A stretch of DNA of 64,000 bases from Salmonella enterica subsp. diarizonae (GCF_008692785.1 NZ_VXJV01000008.1:124001-188000); one strand, 5' to 3'; shown: positions 46,238 through 54,971, numbered from the stretch's first letter. Numbers and translations are program-made. The notes: generated from the sequence alone by a model not told the origin.

Positions 46238-47030
46238 CCGGATGCCGGTTCGGCAGATCATCGTGCATGGTGACTGCTGGCCGGTAACAACCGCCGTGGC
46301 GCATCTGGTCAGGTCAGTACTATCTACGTGTGAGTATGTAATTACGTACACGCTGCCAGTTCTGTTGCAGCAACTGCACCGGAAACCGGAAGCAACCTTA
46401 GTATTGTGTCTGCGCCCTCGTGAACATCTTTTTTTGTTTTACGCTCTGAAACAAGCGATCCTGGATCACCCGGTCCTGGTCATCAGTGATGAACTGTTTT
46501 TTAGTGACCAGTTGGTACTAAAGGTATATGGGGATATCCCGGCAATTCAGCAGCAGGAACTAACGGAGATGCTTATACGGGTTAAACAAGAAGAGCAATG
46601 GTATGGCGGAACGCGTTGTCAAGTGACGAAAAAGCTGGACGATTTTCTGTTATATCCGACCCTGGTGACAGGTTTTCTGGAAGTCCCCCAGATATTCAAC
46701 AGCCCAAAGCGGCTGATGACCTACATGTCACTGCTGATGCACAGGGAAATTCTGGCATGTGGAGTGAGTCCGGCCCAGCAGCGTCTGCTTGAGGAGGTTT
46801 ATCGTGGCCGGGGAAGGCTGTCAGCGCTCTGTGGACGGCTGAATGCAAGGGAAAGACAAATCTGGCAAGACAAGTATCGGTTACTGGTGAAATTAGGCAT
46901 GAGAAATCGGTTACGTGAACTGTTGTACGGCACCCGGTTCTGTATGAATATGCAAAAAACAGTTTTTATGGCTCCGGCAGAAACCGTATTCCCTGACCAG
47001 CAGAATGATTTCGCACCACACTCATTCTGA
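46218..47030 (+). CDS. LuxR-type regulator, StdF-like
   Basis: This 270-residue regulator has an AAAGGAG ribosome-binding site inside the end of the previous gene. Residues 10-130 look like a degenerate receiver-like alpha/beta domain, and residues about 195-245 like a helix-turn-helix (YRGRGRLSALCGRLNARERQIWQDKYRLLVKLGM). Position and fold match StdF, the last gene of std operons, which acts with StdE. Codon use shifts to lower GC than usher and chaperone. Confidence 0.72.
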   Translation: MKMTGNNRMPVRQIIVHGDCWPVTTAVAHLVRSVLSTCEYVITYTLPVLLQQLHRKPEATLVLCLRPREHLFLFYALKQAILDHPVLVISDELFFSDQLVLKVYGDIPAIQQQELTEMLIRVKQEEQWYGGTRCQVTKKLDDFLLYPTLVTGFLEVPQIFNSPKRLMTYMSLLMHREILACGVSPAQQRLLEEVYRGRGRLSALCGRLNARERQIWQDKYRLLVKLGMRNRLRELLYGTRFCMNMQKTVFMAPAETVFPDQQNDFAPHSF

Positions 47031-48397
47031 TGATGGCGCCAGACGGAGTATTGCTCGGCTCATGAAATGATAAATAATCCATTCACGCAACGCCTCAGGC
47101 AATCTGTTCGGCCGCGCAGAGCCGTATCCCCGGCTCCCGCAACCGAGTCGGGTTCGAGAATGGCCACTGAGATAATCTATTAATGCCCTGCTTTTTTAAT
47201 TTAAAAATGTTAAATAGAATTTTATCGTGGTATAAGGAAAAAAGCCGAACAGGGATGTGTCGAGTAACGGCAAACACGCCTTCGATTTCAAAGACAAATA
47301 AAAAGAGACCAAATATGATTTCTACAATAAGTCAACATTAAAATTCCTATTTAAATTCAGACCACTACATAATAATTGAGTATTTTTAACGACTAAAATA
47401 CGTTATGTTACGTTCTCATAAATTCAATTAGTTATCATTCTTTACGTTTTAATTGGGACGTATTTCTGACCGTTTTGTTTGTCATTTTCCCGCCCCAAAA
47501 TCCGCACGACCAAATACATCTCCCTCCTCCTCTGGGGAACCCCCAGCACCAGATATTTCCCGATGCTAAAGTGAAGGTTAAGCCCATGTAGACGAATGGC
47601 TTGAATAGCGACGCCAGCAAAAGCGATCGTGAAAAACTAAACCGTATGCTGGAGGAAATGTTTGAAGTAACAAATAAGTAGCGGGTTTCGGATTCTCTTG
47701 TACTTTCGTATTGTACTAGTAACAGCCACGGTAACTGGCGATTGTTCAGTAGAACAAGTATCAATCTACCGCTCATGCCCCACATAGTATGAGCTGTGGT
47801 ATTCAGCTTCTTCCTCCAGAGCACTATCAAACTCACATACTCATATGGACATTATCATAATGAACGATAATCCCACGTCACGTTAATCAGCACTGTCTTC
47901 TGATAATGAAAACTGAGCGTCACCAATCTACATCCAGGCCGAATAACCGGAACGGACGACACTTCTCTCTATGCAACTAAATCATCAAGATACAATTATG
48001 AAAAATTCAGCAGCATGAAGTTTAAATTTCATGCACATTATTCATATAATCGTCTGACTCTACTCACCGTAACAAAGAATTGACTTCGTTAAATAAATAT
48101 AAATTCACTTCTATATCAGACATCTATTTCGGTTTTATTTACGTTTCATGATGTACTTTGAATACTACCCTATGCAATGTATGGAACATGAAGCATACAT
48201 TGCCAGGATACAATCAACAGCAATACTGTGAACGGATAATATTATGGATATAATCATCATCCTGGTAAAGAATAACATCTCTAAAAACGAATATGATACT
48301 GGCGAATACTAATGAAACAATCAAGATCTACGCATTTTTATCTCATTCAATTTAAACAAACAGTCAATAATTCAGCGAATCAACAGGGGAGTAGATG
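47031..48397. other. Gene-poor AT-rich region between the std-type operon and cdtB
   Basis: About 1.35 kb without an intact gene. The left end (47081-47130) repeats a motif also found at 38543-38590. The att-like repeat at 47300 is listed separately. Around 47460-47680 there are broken frames: one plus-strand piece reads LNSDASKSDREKLNRMLEE and ends in a stop, the C-terminal stub of an unidentified gene with an upstream stop or frameshift. The right end (47850-48390) is AT-rich and should hold the cdtB promoter; in Typhi cdtB is PhoP-dependent, but I see no clear PhoP box. Confidence 0.5.
47300..47323. repeat. Left att-like repeat of the decayed prophage
   Basis: This 24-base segment (starting AAAAAGAGACC) matches the sdsR terminator segment at 57089-57112 in 21 of 24 positions, in the same orientation, about 9.8 kb away. 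It sits at the left edge of the phage-derived islet and is a plausible relic of attL. Confidence 0.6.
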
Positions 48398-49210
48398 ATG
48401 AAAAAGAATTTTTTTCACCTTCTGATAATGCTTATCTGCAGCTATATTTCTTTTGCCTACGCGAATATCAGCGACTACAGAGTTATGACCTGGAATCTTC
48501 AGGGATCTTCAGCATCTACAGAAAGTAAATGGAATATCAATGTCAGACAGCTTTTAAGTGGTACTGCCGGTGTGGATATCCTTATGGTCCAGGAGGCCGG
48601 TGCTATTCCCACCTCAGCGGTTCGTACCGGACGACATATTCAGCCTTTTGGAGTGGGTATTCCCATTGATGAGTACACCTGGAATCTCGGAACCACCAGA
48701 CGTCAGGATATAAGATATATTTACTACTCGCCTATTGATGTTGGAGCACGCCGTGTGAATCTGGCAATAGTTACCAGACGAAGAGCGGATAATGTTTATG
48801 TCTTGCGTCCGACAACTGTCGCATCTCGCCCCATCATTGGCATCGGACTGGGTAATGATGTTTTTCTGACGACGCACGCACTGGCTAGTGGAGGTCCGGA
48901 TGCTGCAGCTATTGTCAGGGTTACCTATAATTTTTTTAGAACACCTCAGATGCGGCATTTATCCTGGTTGCTTGGCGGAGATTTTAATCGCGCCCCAGAC
49001 AGACTTGAAAGTGACCTGATGACTGAGCATCTGGAACGACTTGTAACCATAATTGCACCTACAGAACCCACGCAAATTGGCGGTAATATTTTAGATTATG
49101 GGGTCATTGTCGATCGAGCACCTTATTCACAAAGGGTTGAAGCATTACGTAATCCTCAACTCGCTTCTGATCATTATCCTGTGGCGTTTGAAGCACAGCA
49201 TTGTGGATAA
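48398..49210 (+). CDS. cdtB: Typhoid-toxin DNase subunit CdtB
   Basis: This 270-residue DNase I-like nuclease is the active subunit of cytolethal distending/typhoid toxin. It causes DNA damage and G2/M arrest after reaching the host nucleus. ATG 48398 has GGGGAG six bases upstream (an adjacent in-frame ATG is three bases earlier). A signal peptide ends near FAYA. Catalytic/metal motifs are MTWNLQG, MVQEAG, LTTHAL, GGDFNRAPD and ASDHYPV. The C-terminal Cys (EAQHCG) corresponds to the residue that forms the disulfide to PltA in Typhi. Sequence is close to, but clearly distinct from, Typhi CdtB. It faces ttsA-pltA-pltB. Confidence 0.96.
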   Translation: MKKNFFHLLIMLICSYISFAYANISDYRVMTWNLQGSSASTESKWNINVRQLLSGTAGVDILMVQEAGAIPTSAVRTGRHIQPFGVGIPIDEYTWNLGTTRRQDIRYIYYSPIDVGARRVNLAIVTRRRADNVYVLRPTTVASRPIIGIGLGNDVFLTTHALASGGPDAAAIVRVTYNFFRTPQMRHLSWLLGGDFNRAPDRLESDLMTEHLERLVTIIAPTEPTQIGGNILDYGVIVDRAPYSQRVEALRNPQLASDHYPVAFEAQHCG

Positions 49211-49371
49211 GAGACTCATCCACAAAAACGATGTATTTTTCATATTATTAAGCATGATATCTATTAGCAGATAGTAAACAGCAGGAATAGTCAATTCTCC
49301 CCAGTATAGAGTTTTGCGATATGTATTCCCTGATAATACAGTACATGGGATTAATAACAGGTAAAATTATG

Positions 49372-49746
49372 AGTTGTTTTACTACTCCAGCAATAATGGA
49401 AATGTTAGGTCATTATAGATGGCGGGTTTACGAACCATTCCGATTTTATCTCAGTGAAGATAAAAATGATGTAATTGAAGTGCCAGTCGGTTTTATTACC
49501 GATCTAGCCACTGTTCCGCGTATTTTCTGGTCACTGTTACCACCGGATGGAGAATATGCCAAAGCAGCAATCATTCACGACTACCTGTACCACTATTCAC
49601 TACGCGACAGAAAAGAATCCGATTTAATATTTCTGGATGGAATGACAGTACTCGGTGTGCCAAAATGGAAACGAACATTAATGTATCTTGCTGTAAGGAT
49701 GTTTGGATGGAAATATTATGACTCTCATACTTCACACTCTGATTAA
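49372..49746 (+). CDS. Phage-type DUF1353 protein
   Basis: This small soluble protein of 124 residues counted from ATG 49372 (MSCFTTPAIME) has the DUF1353 signature: VPVGFITDLATVPRIFWSL, IIHDYLYHYS and GVPKWKRTLMY. DUF1353 proteins are common next to lysis and tail genes of phages; their role is unknown. An upstream TTG/ATG extension to 49321 is possible. In Typhi a phage-like gene also separates cdtB from ttsA, so this is part of the conserved islet layout. Confidence 0.82.
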   Translation, partial: SCFTTPAIMEMLGHYRWRVYEPFRFYLSEDKNDVIEVPVGFITDLATVPRIFWSLLPPDGEYAKAAIIHDYLYHYSLRDRKESDLIFLDGMTVLGVPKWKRTLMYLAVRMFGWKYYDSHTSHSD

Positions 49747-49794
49747 CTGTCTCAGGCTGACTTTCAAAATTAACAAAGTGGATGGGTTATTAAA

Positions 49795-49819
49795 AAAGCA
49801 TGGAAAACCTCCATGCTTT
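49795..49819 (-). terminator. Terminator downstream of the ttsA-like gene
   Basis: Nine-base arms AAAGCATGG / CCATGCTTT enclose AAAACCT. Read on the minus strand the stem runs into a T run, so it can end the pltB-pltA-ttsA transcript. Confidence 0.8.
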
Positions 49820-49923
49820 AAAATAGCAATTATGATTCTTAACGGCTTTACTGTTCCATCGACAGTGACACAAATCGTATTGATGCATCCATCGCAAATA
49901 GCCATATTGCAGATTAATGAAAA

Positions 49924-50466
49924 CTACAGTTTAACACGTTCTTTCATCCATCCGTAAATAAATGATTCATTAGCCTGACGCTGTTCAGCCAGTTCCAGAT
50001 AGCGTTGCCCCTGACTACAATTTAGCGCAAGAATAAGTATCATTTCACCTTCACTTCCCCGGATAGAGAGGAAAAATCTCAACGCCGATAGGGTACGCGA
50101 ACCAATCTGACTATCCACTATCAAATCCGGATAAAATCTTTGTTGATTATTAAAGACATTCAGCCAACGCTGGAACCACTTAATCGGGATTAATGGCCCC
50201 ATATTCACACCCGTATCACAAAGCTCAGCAGCGACAGAGTGAGATATCATGGCGACTTGATCGAACCGCGGACCGTACCAGTAATCAGCCTCAAGAATTT
50301 TTAACGCTTGATCACGAGTAAGATTTCGCATATCGCCCATGTAGCCATTAGCTCGCGCCCTCATCAGGGTGATCCCCCAGTTAGTTGGACCGCCTCTGTC
50401 GTCAGGATGATTAACGTAACCGCCCTCTCTATCGAGGATAGACGCAAAGACTTCATCTTTAGTCAT
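49924..50466 (-). CDS. ttsA: TtsA-like muramidase (GH108) linked to typhoid-toxin release
   Basis: This 180-residue phage-lysozyme-like enzyme of glycoside hydrolase family 108 has no signal peptide. The catalytic Glu lies in ILDREGGYVNHPDDRGGPTN (Glu near residue 14), followed by YWYGPRFDQV and VAAELCDTGVNMG. In S. Typhi TtsA is needed for typhoid toxin to cross the LD-crosslinked cell wall. I chose ATG 50466 over TTG 50481 because GAGAAGAG precedes it. Orientation and order (cdtB, DUF1353, ttsA, pltA, pltB) match Typhi. Confidence 0.9.
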   Translation of the reverse strand: MTKDEVFASILDREGGYVNHPDDRGGPTNWGITLMRARANGYMGDMRNLTRDQALKILEADYWYGPRFDQVAMISHSVAAELCDTGVNMGPLIPIKWFQRWLNVFNNQQRFYPDLIVDSQIGSRTLSALRFFLSIRGSEGEMILILALNCSQGQRYLELAEQRQANESFIYGWMKERVKL

Positions 50467-50662
50467 GATAGCTCTTCTCAATATTAATAAAGTACATCAC
50501 CCGATTTCCATGTTTTATAATACCAGCAGGAATAGTGTCATCATTATCATATGAACATTAATCTTTAATAATAAATCTGTTCAGAAATCAGGAACTATTA
50601 ACAGCATTGAACAGACTACTGACAGTGGTCTGTTCAATTTAATTTGCAGCATACTTTAACCC

Positions 50663-51394
50663 TCAATTACCTGAAATGATAAATTGTATTACTGGCCTTG
50701 CATCATAAAATGGCATTTTGTACACTTCAGTTTTTTGACCTCTATGTGTCTGACACACGCTATAAATTGAAAAGCATGAACTTATTAACGAGCCAAATGC
50801 ATCAATCCGTTGCTGTGTATTAGCCTGCGGCTCGGGGAGAAAAGGTATCACTCCTGGATTCGACACACTGCTTATACTTACATAATCGGTATTTATTGTA
50901 CTTGTACCATCCTTTATCTGACCTGTTGAACTATCATAAACGAGCGCCACAGCCTTTTGAATATTTTCCGGCAAAATAGACAATGTGGAAACATACTCAC
51001 TTTGTAATCGTATCATGCTTTTTTCATAAGCATTAAAGTGACCGCCTTGCGATTCCAGGTAGTTGACGGATGGAGTCAAACTGTAGAAATTATTGTCTGC
51101 GCGAATTTTATATCTGTACAGATTACCTTTGAATTTTGAATGAGAATAGTACGCTCTGGCTATAGCGTATGTTTTATTAATATCTGATGTCGTTACAATA
51201 TAACGACTGTCACTACTTCCACCAGCACACGATCTTCCACTGATCAATTGCTGTAGGTCCCGATTATATCCAAGTAGAGAGAACCCATCACGAAAAATAA
51301 CATCCGGTGGATTTGGATCTACACGATAAACAAAATCTATCGCATAGATATCAAAACTGGCTATTATTAAGGTCAGTAATATTAACTTTTTCAT
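50663..51394 (-). CDS. pltA: Typhoid-toxin ADP-ribosyltransferase subunit PltA
   Basis: This 243-residue protein of the pertussis-toxin S1 family has a signal peptide (MKKLILLTLIIASFDIYA). It has the NAD-binding Arg motif FVYRVDPNPPD with IFRDGF, the YIVTTSD strand (STS-type motif) and the catalytic Glu in LQSEYVSTLSILPEN. Cysteines lie at SCAGG and near the C-terminus (SSCFSIYSVCQTH). One of the latter corresponds to the Cys bound to CdtB. It overlaps the upstream B-subunit gene by ATGA, showing coupled translation. PltA links CdtB to the PltB pentamer. Confidence 0.94.
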   Translation of the reverse strand: MKKLILLTLIIASFDIYAIDFVYRVDPNPPDVIFRDGFSLLGYNRDLQQLISGRSCAGGSSDSRYIVTTSDINKTYAIARAYYSHSKFKGNLYRYKIRADNNFYSLTPSVNYLESQGGHFNAYEKSMIRLQSEYVSTLSILPENIQKAVALVYDSSTGQIKDGTSTINTDYVSISSVSNPGVIPFLPEPQANTQQRIDAFGSLISSCFSIYSVCQTHRGQKTEVYKMPFYDARPVIQFIISGN

Positions 51395-51837
51395 TGTTCC
51401 ACATCCCTCTTACTCTTAGGCTTACCAGGGCCAAAGCAGTCGGTTGCTGCGCTGCATGACGATAATCCCACGAGGGCATTTGTTGAAAATGTATTTACAA
51501 AGGGTTGATTTGTCCAGACATTATGATCATAATAAATCCTTACAGATTGTTCGGTGACGTAAAAATACCTTGCTTGTTCTAGGAGTACTTTAAAAGAAGG
51601 AGCCCATACACTCTCATTTGATACTGAGCATGCAATAAGAGGAGTACTACGACTACCATCGGCTTTAACCGCTTTTATGCAAAAATAAGCGCCCCCATCG
51701 ATCTGGCCAACATGGAACTCACTGATAACTTCGTGTGAAAAATAACCAATGTTTTCGTAATCTCCCGTCCACTCAGCGCTGGCGTTGAAAGAACAAATGA
51801 GGCTTAATAACGCACAAACAGAGGTGATTTTTTTCAT
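51391..51837 (-). CDS. pltB: Typhoid-toxin B subunit, PltB homologue 1
   Basis: This 148-residue protein has a signal peptide (MKKITSVCALLSLICSFNASA) and the PltB/SubB-like OB fold. It forms the glycan-binding pentamer. ATG 51837 is preferred over an upstream frame extension because it begins the signal peptide. Ser corresponding to the sugar-contacting Ser35 of Typhi PltB is kept (YFSHEV), but the next residue is His instead of Asp. FCIKAVKADG and ALVGLSSCSAA with the Cys pair are kept. A charged tail (PKSKRDVEQ) extends past the usual end. It overlaps pltA by four bases. Confidence 0.92.
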   Translation of the reverse strand: MKKITSVCALLSLICSFNASAEWTGDYENIGYFSHEVISEFHVGQIDGGAYFCIKAVKADGSRSTPLIACSVSNESVWAPSFKVLLEQARYFYVTEQSVRIYYDHNVWTNQPFVNTFSTNALVGLSSCSAATDCFGPGKPKSKRDVEQ

Positions 51838-51954
51838 AATACTTCCTCTTAGCTTAGCCAAAAATATTTAAAAGCAGGAATTACTATTACGAATAAACTA
51901 TTATATCAGTTTAAATTCGTATATGATGGCATTCTTAATAGCCAGGAACTCACT

Positions 51955-52374
51955 TTACATCTTCGGCTTCACAGGTCCGAAACATTCAGATGTACTACAT
52001 GAAGAAAGTCCAACAAGTGCATTGGATGATAACGCTTCTATAAAGGATTTATTGCTCCAGACATTTGGTTGAACATACACTCTTATAGAGTGCCCTGTAA
52101 TATAAAAATTCCTTGCCTGTTCTAACATAATATTAAATGAAGGTATCCATTTAGAATCATGTGAAAGTGCACATGCTATAATCGGTGTCCCTTCTCCTGA
52201 TTTTTTAACTGTTTTTATGCAAAAATATGCACTGTGGTTAAACTGACCGACATGAAAATCAGAGATAACTTCATCAGAATAATAGTTTATAGAACTATCT
52301 CCTGTCCATTCAGCCCACGAACTCAAAGGCCATGCTGTAATTAACAAAGCACAGACAGAAAAAATCTTTTTCAT
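51955..52374 (-). CDS. Typhoid-toxin B subunit, PltB homologue 2
   Basis: A second, distinct PltB-like protein of 139 residues is encoded 117 bases upstream of the first. It has a signal peptide (MKKIFSVCALLITAWPLSSWA), mature EWTGDSSINYYSDEVIS, FCIKTVKKSGEGTP, and ALVGLSSCSTSECFGP. The key Ser (YYSDEV) and the Thr in GTPIIAC are kept, so it looks competent for sialoglycan binding and closer to Typhi PltB in these motifs than homologue 1. It has its own ribosome-binding site (GAGGTG). The two copies share most structural positions but differ at many surface residues. Confidence 0.9.
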   Translation of the reverse strand: MKKIFSVCALLITAWPLSSWAEWTGDSSINYYSDEVISDFHVGQFNHSAYFCIKTVKKSGEGTPIIACALSHDSKWIPSFNIMLEQARNFYITGHSIRVYVQPNVWSNKSFIEALSSNALVGLSSCSTSECFGPVKPKM

Positions 52375-53187
52375 ATTAACACCTCACACCTTTATAAACA
52401 GAACGAAGCTTGCATTTATTCATTGTGTATCTACCGTGCTCTATTAGAGTTAAACAAAACTATCATAACTTACTTCAACAAAGAGTCACTAGCACAGACT
52501 CCTCTCTTCTCATGTCAAGAATAACCATTCATACTATACTATCCGCACATGAAACTTTAACAGCTAATAATAAGCCAGACCTATTTCCATTATTAAAAAA
52601 TATCACCACCAACACTTTTATCTTCATAATAATAATAAAACAAATTAACCTCTGGTAATGATGAGTACTTATGACAATCGTCTAACATTTTAATTATTAA
52701 GTACTCATACAAACCGAAATCTATATATTTCATTTTAGCGTTCGAAAAAAGTGCCTGTGACGGACATTATGCCGAGGCACTGAATACTGCATTCTGGCGG
52801 GATCTGGCGTGTTACCAGTTCATTTCTGTGGGGTAGGTATAAAACTAACCCATGCCAGTCGCATTTGCCGGACGACACTGACAGGGCGCACCTGACCACA
52901 CCCGGCATCCATGCCGGATGTTCACCATTTACTCTCTGTCTTCTCCCTGTACTCCCGGTTACGCCATTAACAATTACGATTGGATATTGCATGGTGATTA
53001 CCTTCAAAAAAGAGATCACTGTCTCACCAAAACAGCCACACCCGAGCGCACCATGCTGCGATGGCGTTCTCAGCGGTCGCTTTTGTGAATGGTCTCGGGG
53101 TTGAAATACGTGGTGAGTGCGCGATGAAGTGGATAAGAAAAAGTCACACTAAATCCGAGGCCTTTAGGTACCAGACAAGCCAGGAAC
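52375..53187. other. Intergenic region upstream of the pltB genes
   Basis: About 800 bases. The first 350 are AT-rich and should hold the toxin operon promoter. From 52740 to 53150 the composition becomes GC-richer and open frames occur on both strands (for example a minus frame MQYPIVIVNGVTGS, 52735-52992), but none has a recognised product. I see no terminator or RNA gene. Confidence 0.4.
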
Positions 53188-53463
53188 TTACTCTGGATGT
53201 TGAAGTAATCTACCTTGAGCAAGTGCTATGACAATGTCATAAGATCCTTGCCTGTCTTTGTAGCAAGTTTTGTCCACCAACTCGGCTTTGCTGATTGTAG
53301 GTAAATCTAATATCAGATTAGCAACCTGGATTGCTCTCTGGTACAGCTTTCCTCCTTTTTTCTCCTCATGCCGTGCTTCTATGCCCTGTAGATAGCCGCA
53401 ATCAGCCAGGGTGAGAAATGTTGCTCTCGGGCATCCCTTCTTTCTTGAAGATTCACTTTCTTT
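53188..53463 (-). pseudogene. 5'-truncated phage-related gene (DUF6979-like C-terminus)
   Basis: A minus-strand frame of about 90 codons has no start codon. It begins directly after the point where the lysozyme gene breaks off and reads KKGCPRATFLTLADCGYLQGI ... AIQVANLILDLP ... YDIVIALAQGRLL, then stops. The GCPxxxFLxLxxxGxxxGI pattern resembles the DUF6979 family as I remember it. The missing 5' part suggests a deletion that joined it to the lysozyme. Confidence 0.55.
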
Positions 53464-53809
53464 TCAGCAGGGAGAATTTGGCAAATGCACCAGTACCAAC
53501 GTTGTATGCAAAGGAGTAGAACGCCGCCCTTTCGCTTTCGGGGATACTGACCTTAATCAGTGGATCAATGCGGGCTGCGACCAGTGCCAGGTCTTTATTC
53601 AGTAGCGCATCACATTCCGCATCGGTGTAGTACTTGCCTGGAACGATGTCTTTTCCCGTATGCCCGTCGCAGACTGTGAGTACGACTGCCACATCGCGAT
53701 AGGGTTCGTGGCGCCTGCCTTCCAGATCGTCAAGAAGCACCGCCGCTATCACTATTGCCCCCGCGCCACCAGCCAGAAGGGCTTTTACTTTATTCTTTAG
53801 AACCTCCAT
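53453..53809 (-). pseudogene. Truncated phage endolysin (R21-type SAR lysozyme)
   Basis: This 118-codon frame starts with a SAR-type hydrophobic N-terminus (KVKALLAGGAGAIVIAAVLL) and keeps the lysozyme triad spacing Glu30-x8-Asp39-x5-Thr45. After YNVGTGAFAKFSLLKRK it stops, where full endolysins continue for about 45-50 residues. The missing C-terminal lobe means it is probably inactive. Its start overlaps the holin end by 20 bases, as in intact lysis cassettes. Confidence 0.8.
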
Positions 53810-54002
53810 CCCCCTCCCGCTCCTGAATCTTTAACCGCCGCCACTGAAAATAAAAATTCGTTAGAAATGTCAGCGTACCAAAAATAACGCCACTAAGAAT
53901 TCCAATTGCCGCCCATTCATCAGGAGTAAATGAGTCGAGGACGGAATAAAGCGTTGTGGCAAAAGACACGCCGTATGACACTCCCGTGGTCATTTTGTCC
54001 AT
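53790..54002 (-). CDS. Phage holin
   Basis: This 70-residue holin has two membrane helices (about 10-28 and 35-55) and a charged basic C-terminus (FYFQWRRLKIQEREGDGGSKE as two parts). It matches holins of the MDKxTTGVxYG type in lambdoid Salmonella and E. coli phages. The true start is probably ATG 54002. It would release or activate the adjacent endolysin, which is truncated, so it is likely a relic; in the toxin islet it might still permeabilise the inner membrane. Confidence 0.82.
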   Translation of the reverse strand: MDKMTTGVSYGVSFATTLYSVLDSFTPDEWAAIGILSGVIFGTLTFLTNFYFQWRRLKIQEREGDGGSKE

Positions 54003-54062
54003 TATCATAACTTCCCCTGTCCGGGAGACTAACTATCCGGGTATCGGGTGAGTGGAAAAAGA

Positions 54063-54084
54063 AAAGGCTACCGAAGTAGCCTTT
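54063..54084 (-). terminator. Terminator upstream of the holin (tR'-like)
   Basis: Nine-base arms AAAGGCTAC / GTAGCCTTT flank CGAA, with TTTTCTTTTT following on the minus strand. Its place immediately before the lysis genes is that of the late-gene terminator overcome by the Q antiterminator in lambdoid phages. Confidence 0.75.
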
Positions 54085-54110
54085 GATTTAAATAATGAGT
54101 GAGTATTGCA

Positions 54111-54140
54111 GTGCCGGGCGCTACCCGGTGAGCCTTTGGT
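54111..54140. repeat. Copy 1 of a dispersed repeat in the phage late region
   Basis: GTGCCGGGCG-CTACCCGGTGAGCCTTTGG recurs with few differences at 54579-54608. Each contains a CCGGG...CCCGG dyad. The remainder of 54140-54970 holds no gene I can support. Confidence 0.6.
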
Positions 54141-54405
54141 TGACCTGCCATGACCCGCTATGGTGTCTGCTGCGACATTGGTTAACAGAAGTATATGATC
54201 AGTTTGCCCCGTGCTAACGGGATTCACCGCAACATCATTACCATAACATGATAATTTACATGGTTTACTAGTTTAGGATTTATCTGTTTAACTTAACCAT
54301 AAGAATCAGGCAAGGTTAGAAAACTGCACGATCCAGTCAATTGTGCGGTTCTCCTGCTAAAAGTGATGATGTACTCCTTGTTTATTTCAAATTCAGTATT
54401 TACTG

Positions 54406-54432
54406 CCCGCCTCTTCCCTTGGCGGGTTTTTT
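54406..54432 (+). terminator. Intrinsic terminator (plus strand)
   Basis: CCCGCC and GGCGGG pair around a 9-base loop and are followed by six T residues. No intact gene lies directly upstream on this strand, so it probably served a lost phage transcript. Confidence 0.7.
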
Positions 54433-54578
54433 CTGCCTGAAATTTGCCCTGTAACAATGAGCCACCGCCGCCGCGTGACCAGCGGGACAACAACGGGGTA
54501 TATGAAGTCGAACCTCGTATCTACAGTTTAGAAGGCTGCTAATCTGTCAGGATGAGCCAGTGGCGGTTGGTTGTTGTG

Positions 54579-54608
54579 GTGCCGGGCGTCTCCCGGTGAG
54601 TCTTTGGC
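54579..54608. repeat. Copy 2 of the dispersed repeat
   Basis: GTGCCGGGCG-TCTCCCGGTGAGTCTTTGG, same orientation as copy 1, about 470 bases away. Confidence 0.6.
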
Positions 54609-54971
54609 TGGTTACGCACCGTGACTCGCACGATTATCCGTATCAGCAACCATTTACGACTCCCCGAGCCATGTTTTTTAACGGGTGTGGTTTACGCGCA
54701 AAACGGGTACTTCATATCGACTTTAGCCATCATAAATCCTGCGATAAGAATCGGTATTCTAAACGATAATCACCGGATTGAATACATGACCCCGAAAGGA
54801 CAATTCGATATAACTTTATTTGCATTGCAAATTAATCTTTTCCATAAGGAACACCATTAAGAATAATACCAATTTAATTAAAATAACTTGATCTCCCAAT
54901 TGAAGAATGAATAATAACGAGCCCTGCCAGGGCAGGGCATAGAAATAACTAACGAGAAATAGGTAGGAACA

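Noticed and set aside
47435..47836. 133-codon minus-strand frame between the fimbrial operon and cdtB
   Set aside because: The composition looks random, and the opposite strand carries a better candidate gene fragment (LNSDASKSDREKL). I treat the whole stretch as decayed sequence.
51391..52374. Second pltB as a pseudogene copy
   Set aside because: Both frames are intact with signal peptides, ribosome-binding sites and conserved cysteines, so neither looks decayed.
52735..53019. 94-codon minus-strand frame (MQYPIVIVNG...) upstream of the pltB genes
   Set aside because: It is GC-richer than its surroundings and open, but opposite-strand frames are equally open, no domain is recognisable and no ribosome-binding site is clear.
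53411..53605. 64-codon plus-strand frame in the lysis region
   Set aside because: It is antisense to the lysozyme relic and has no independent support.
54063..54608. Possible hok/sok-like toxin-antitoxin in the CCGGGCG repeats upstream of the holin
   Set aside because: No short hydrophobic peptide follows either repeat copy; only the repeat itself can be supported.
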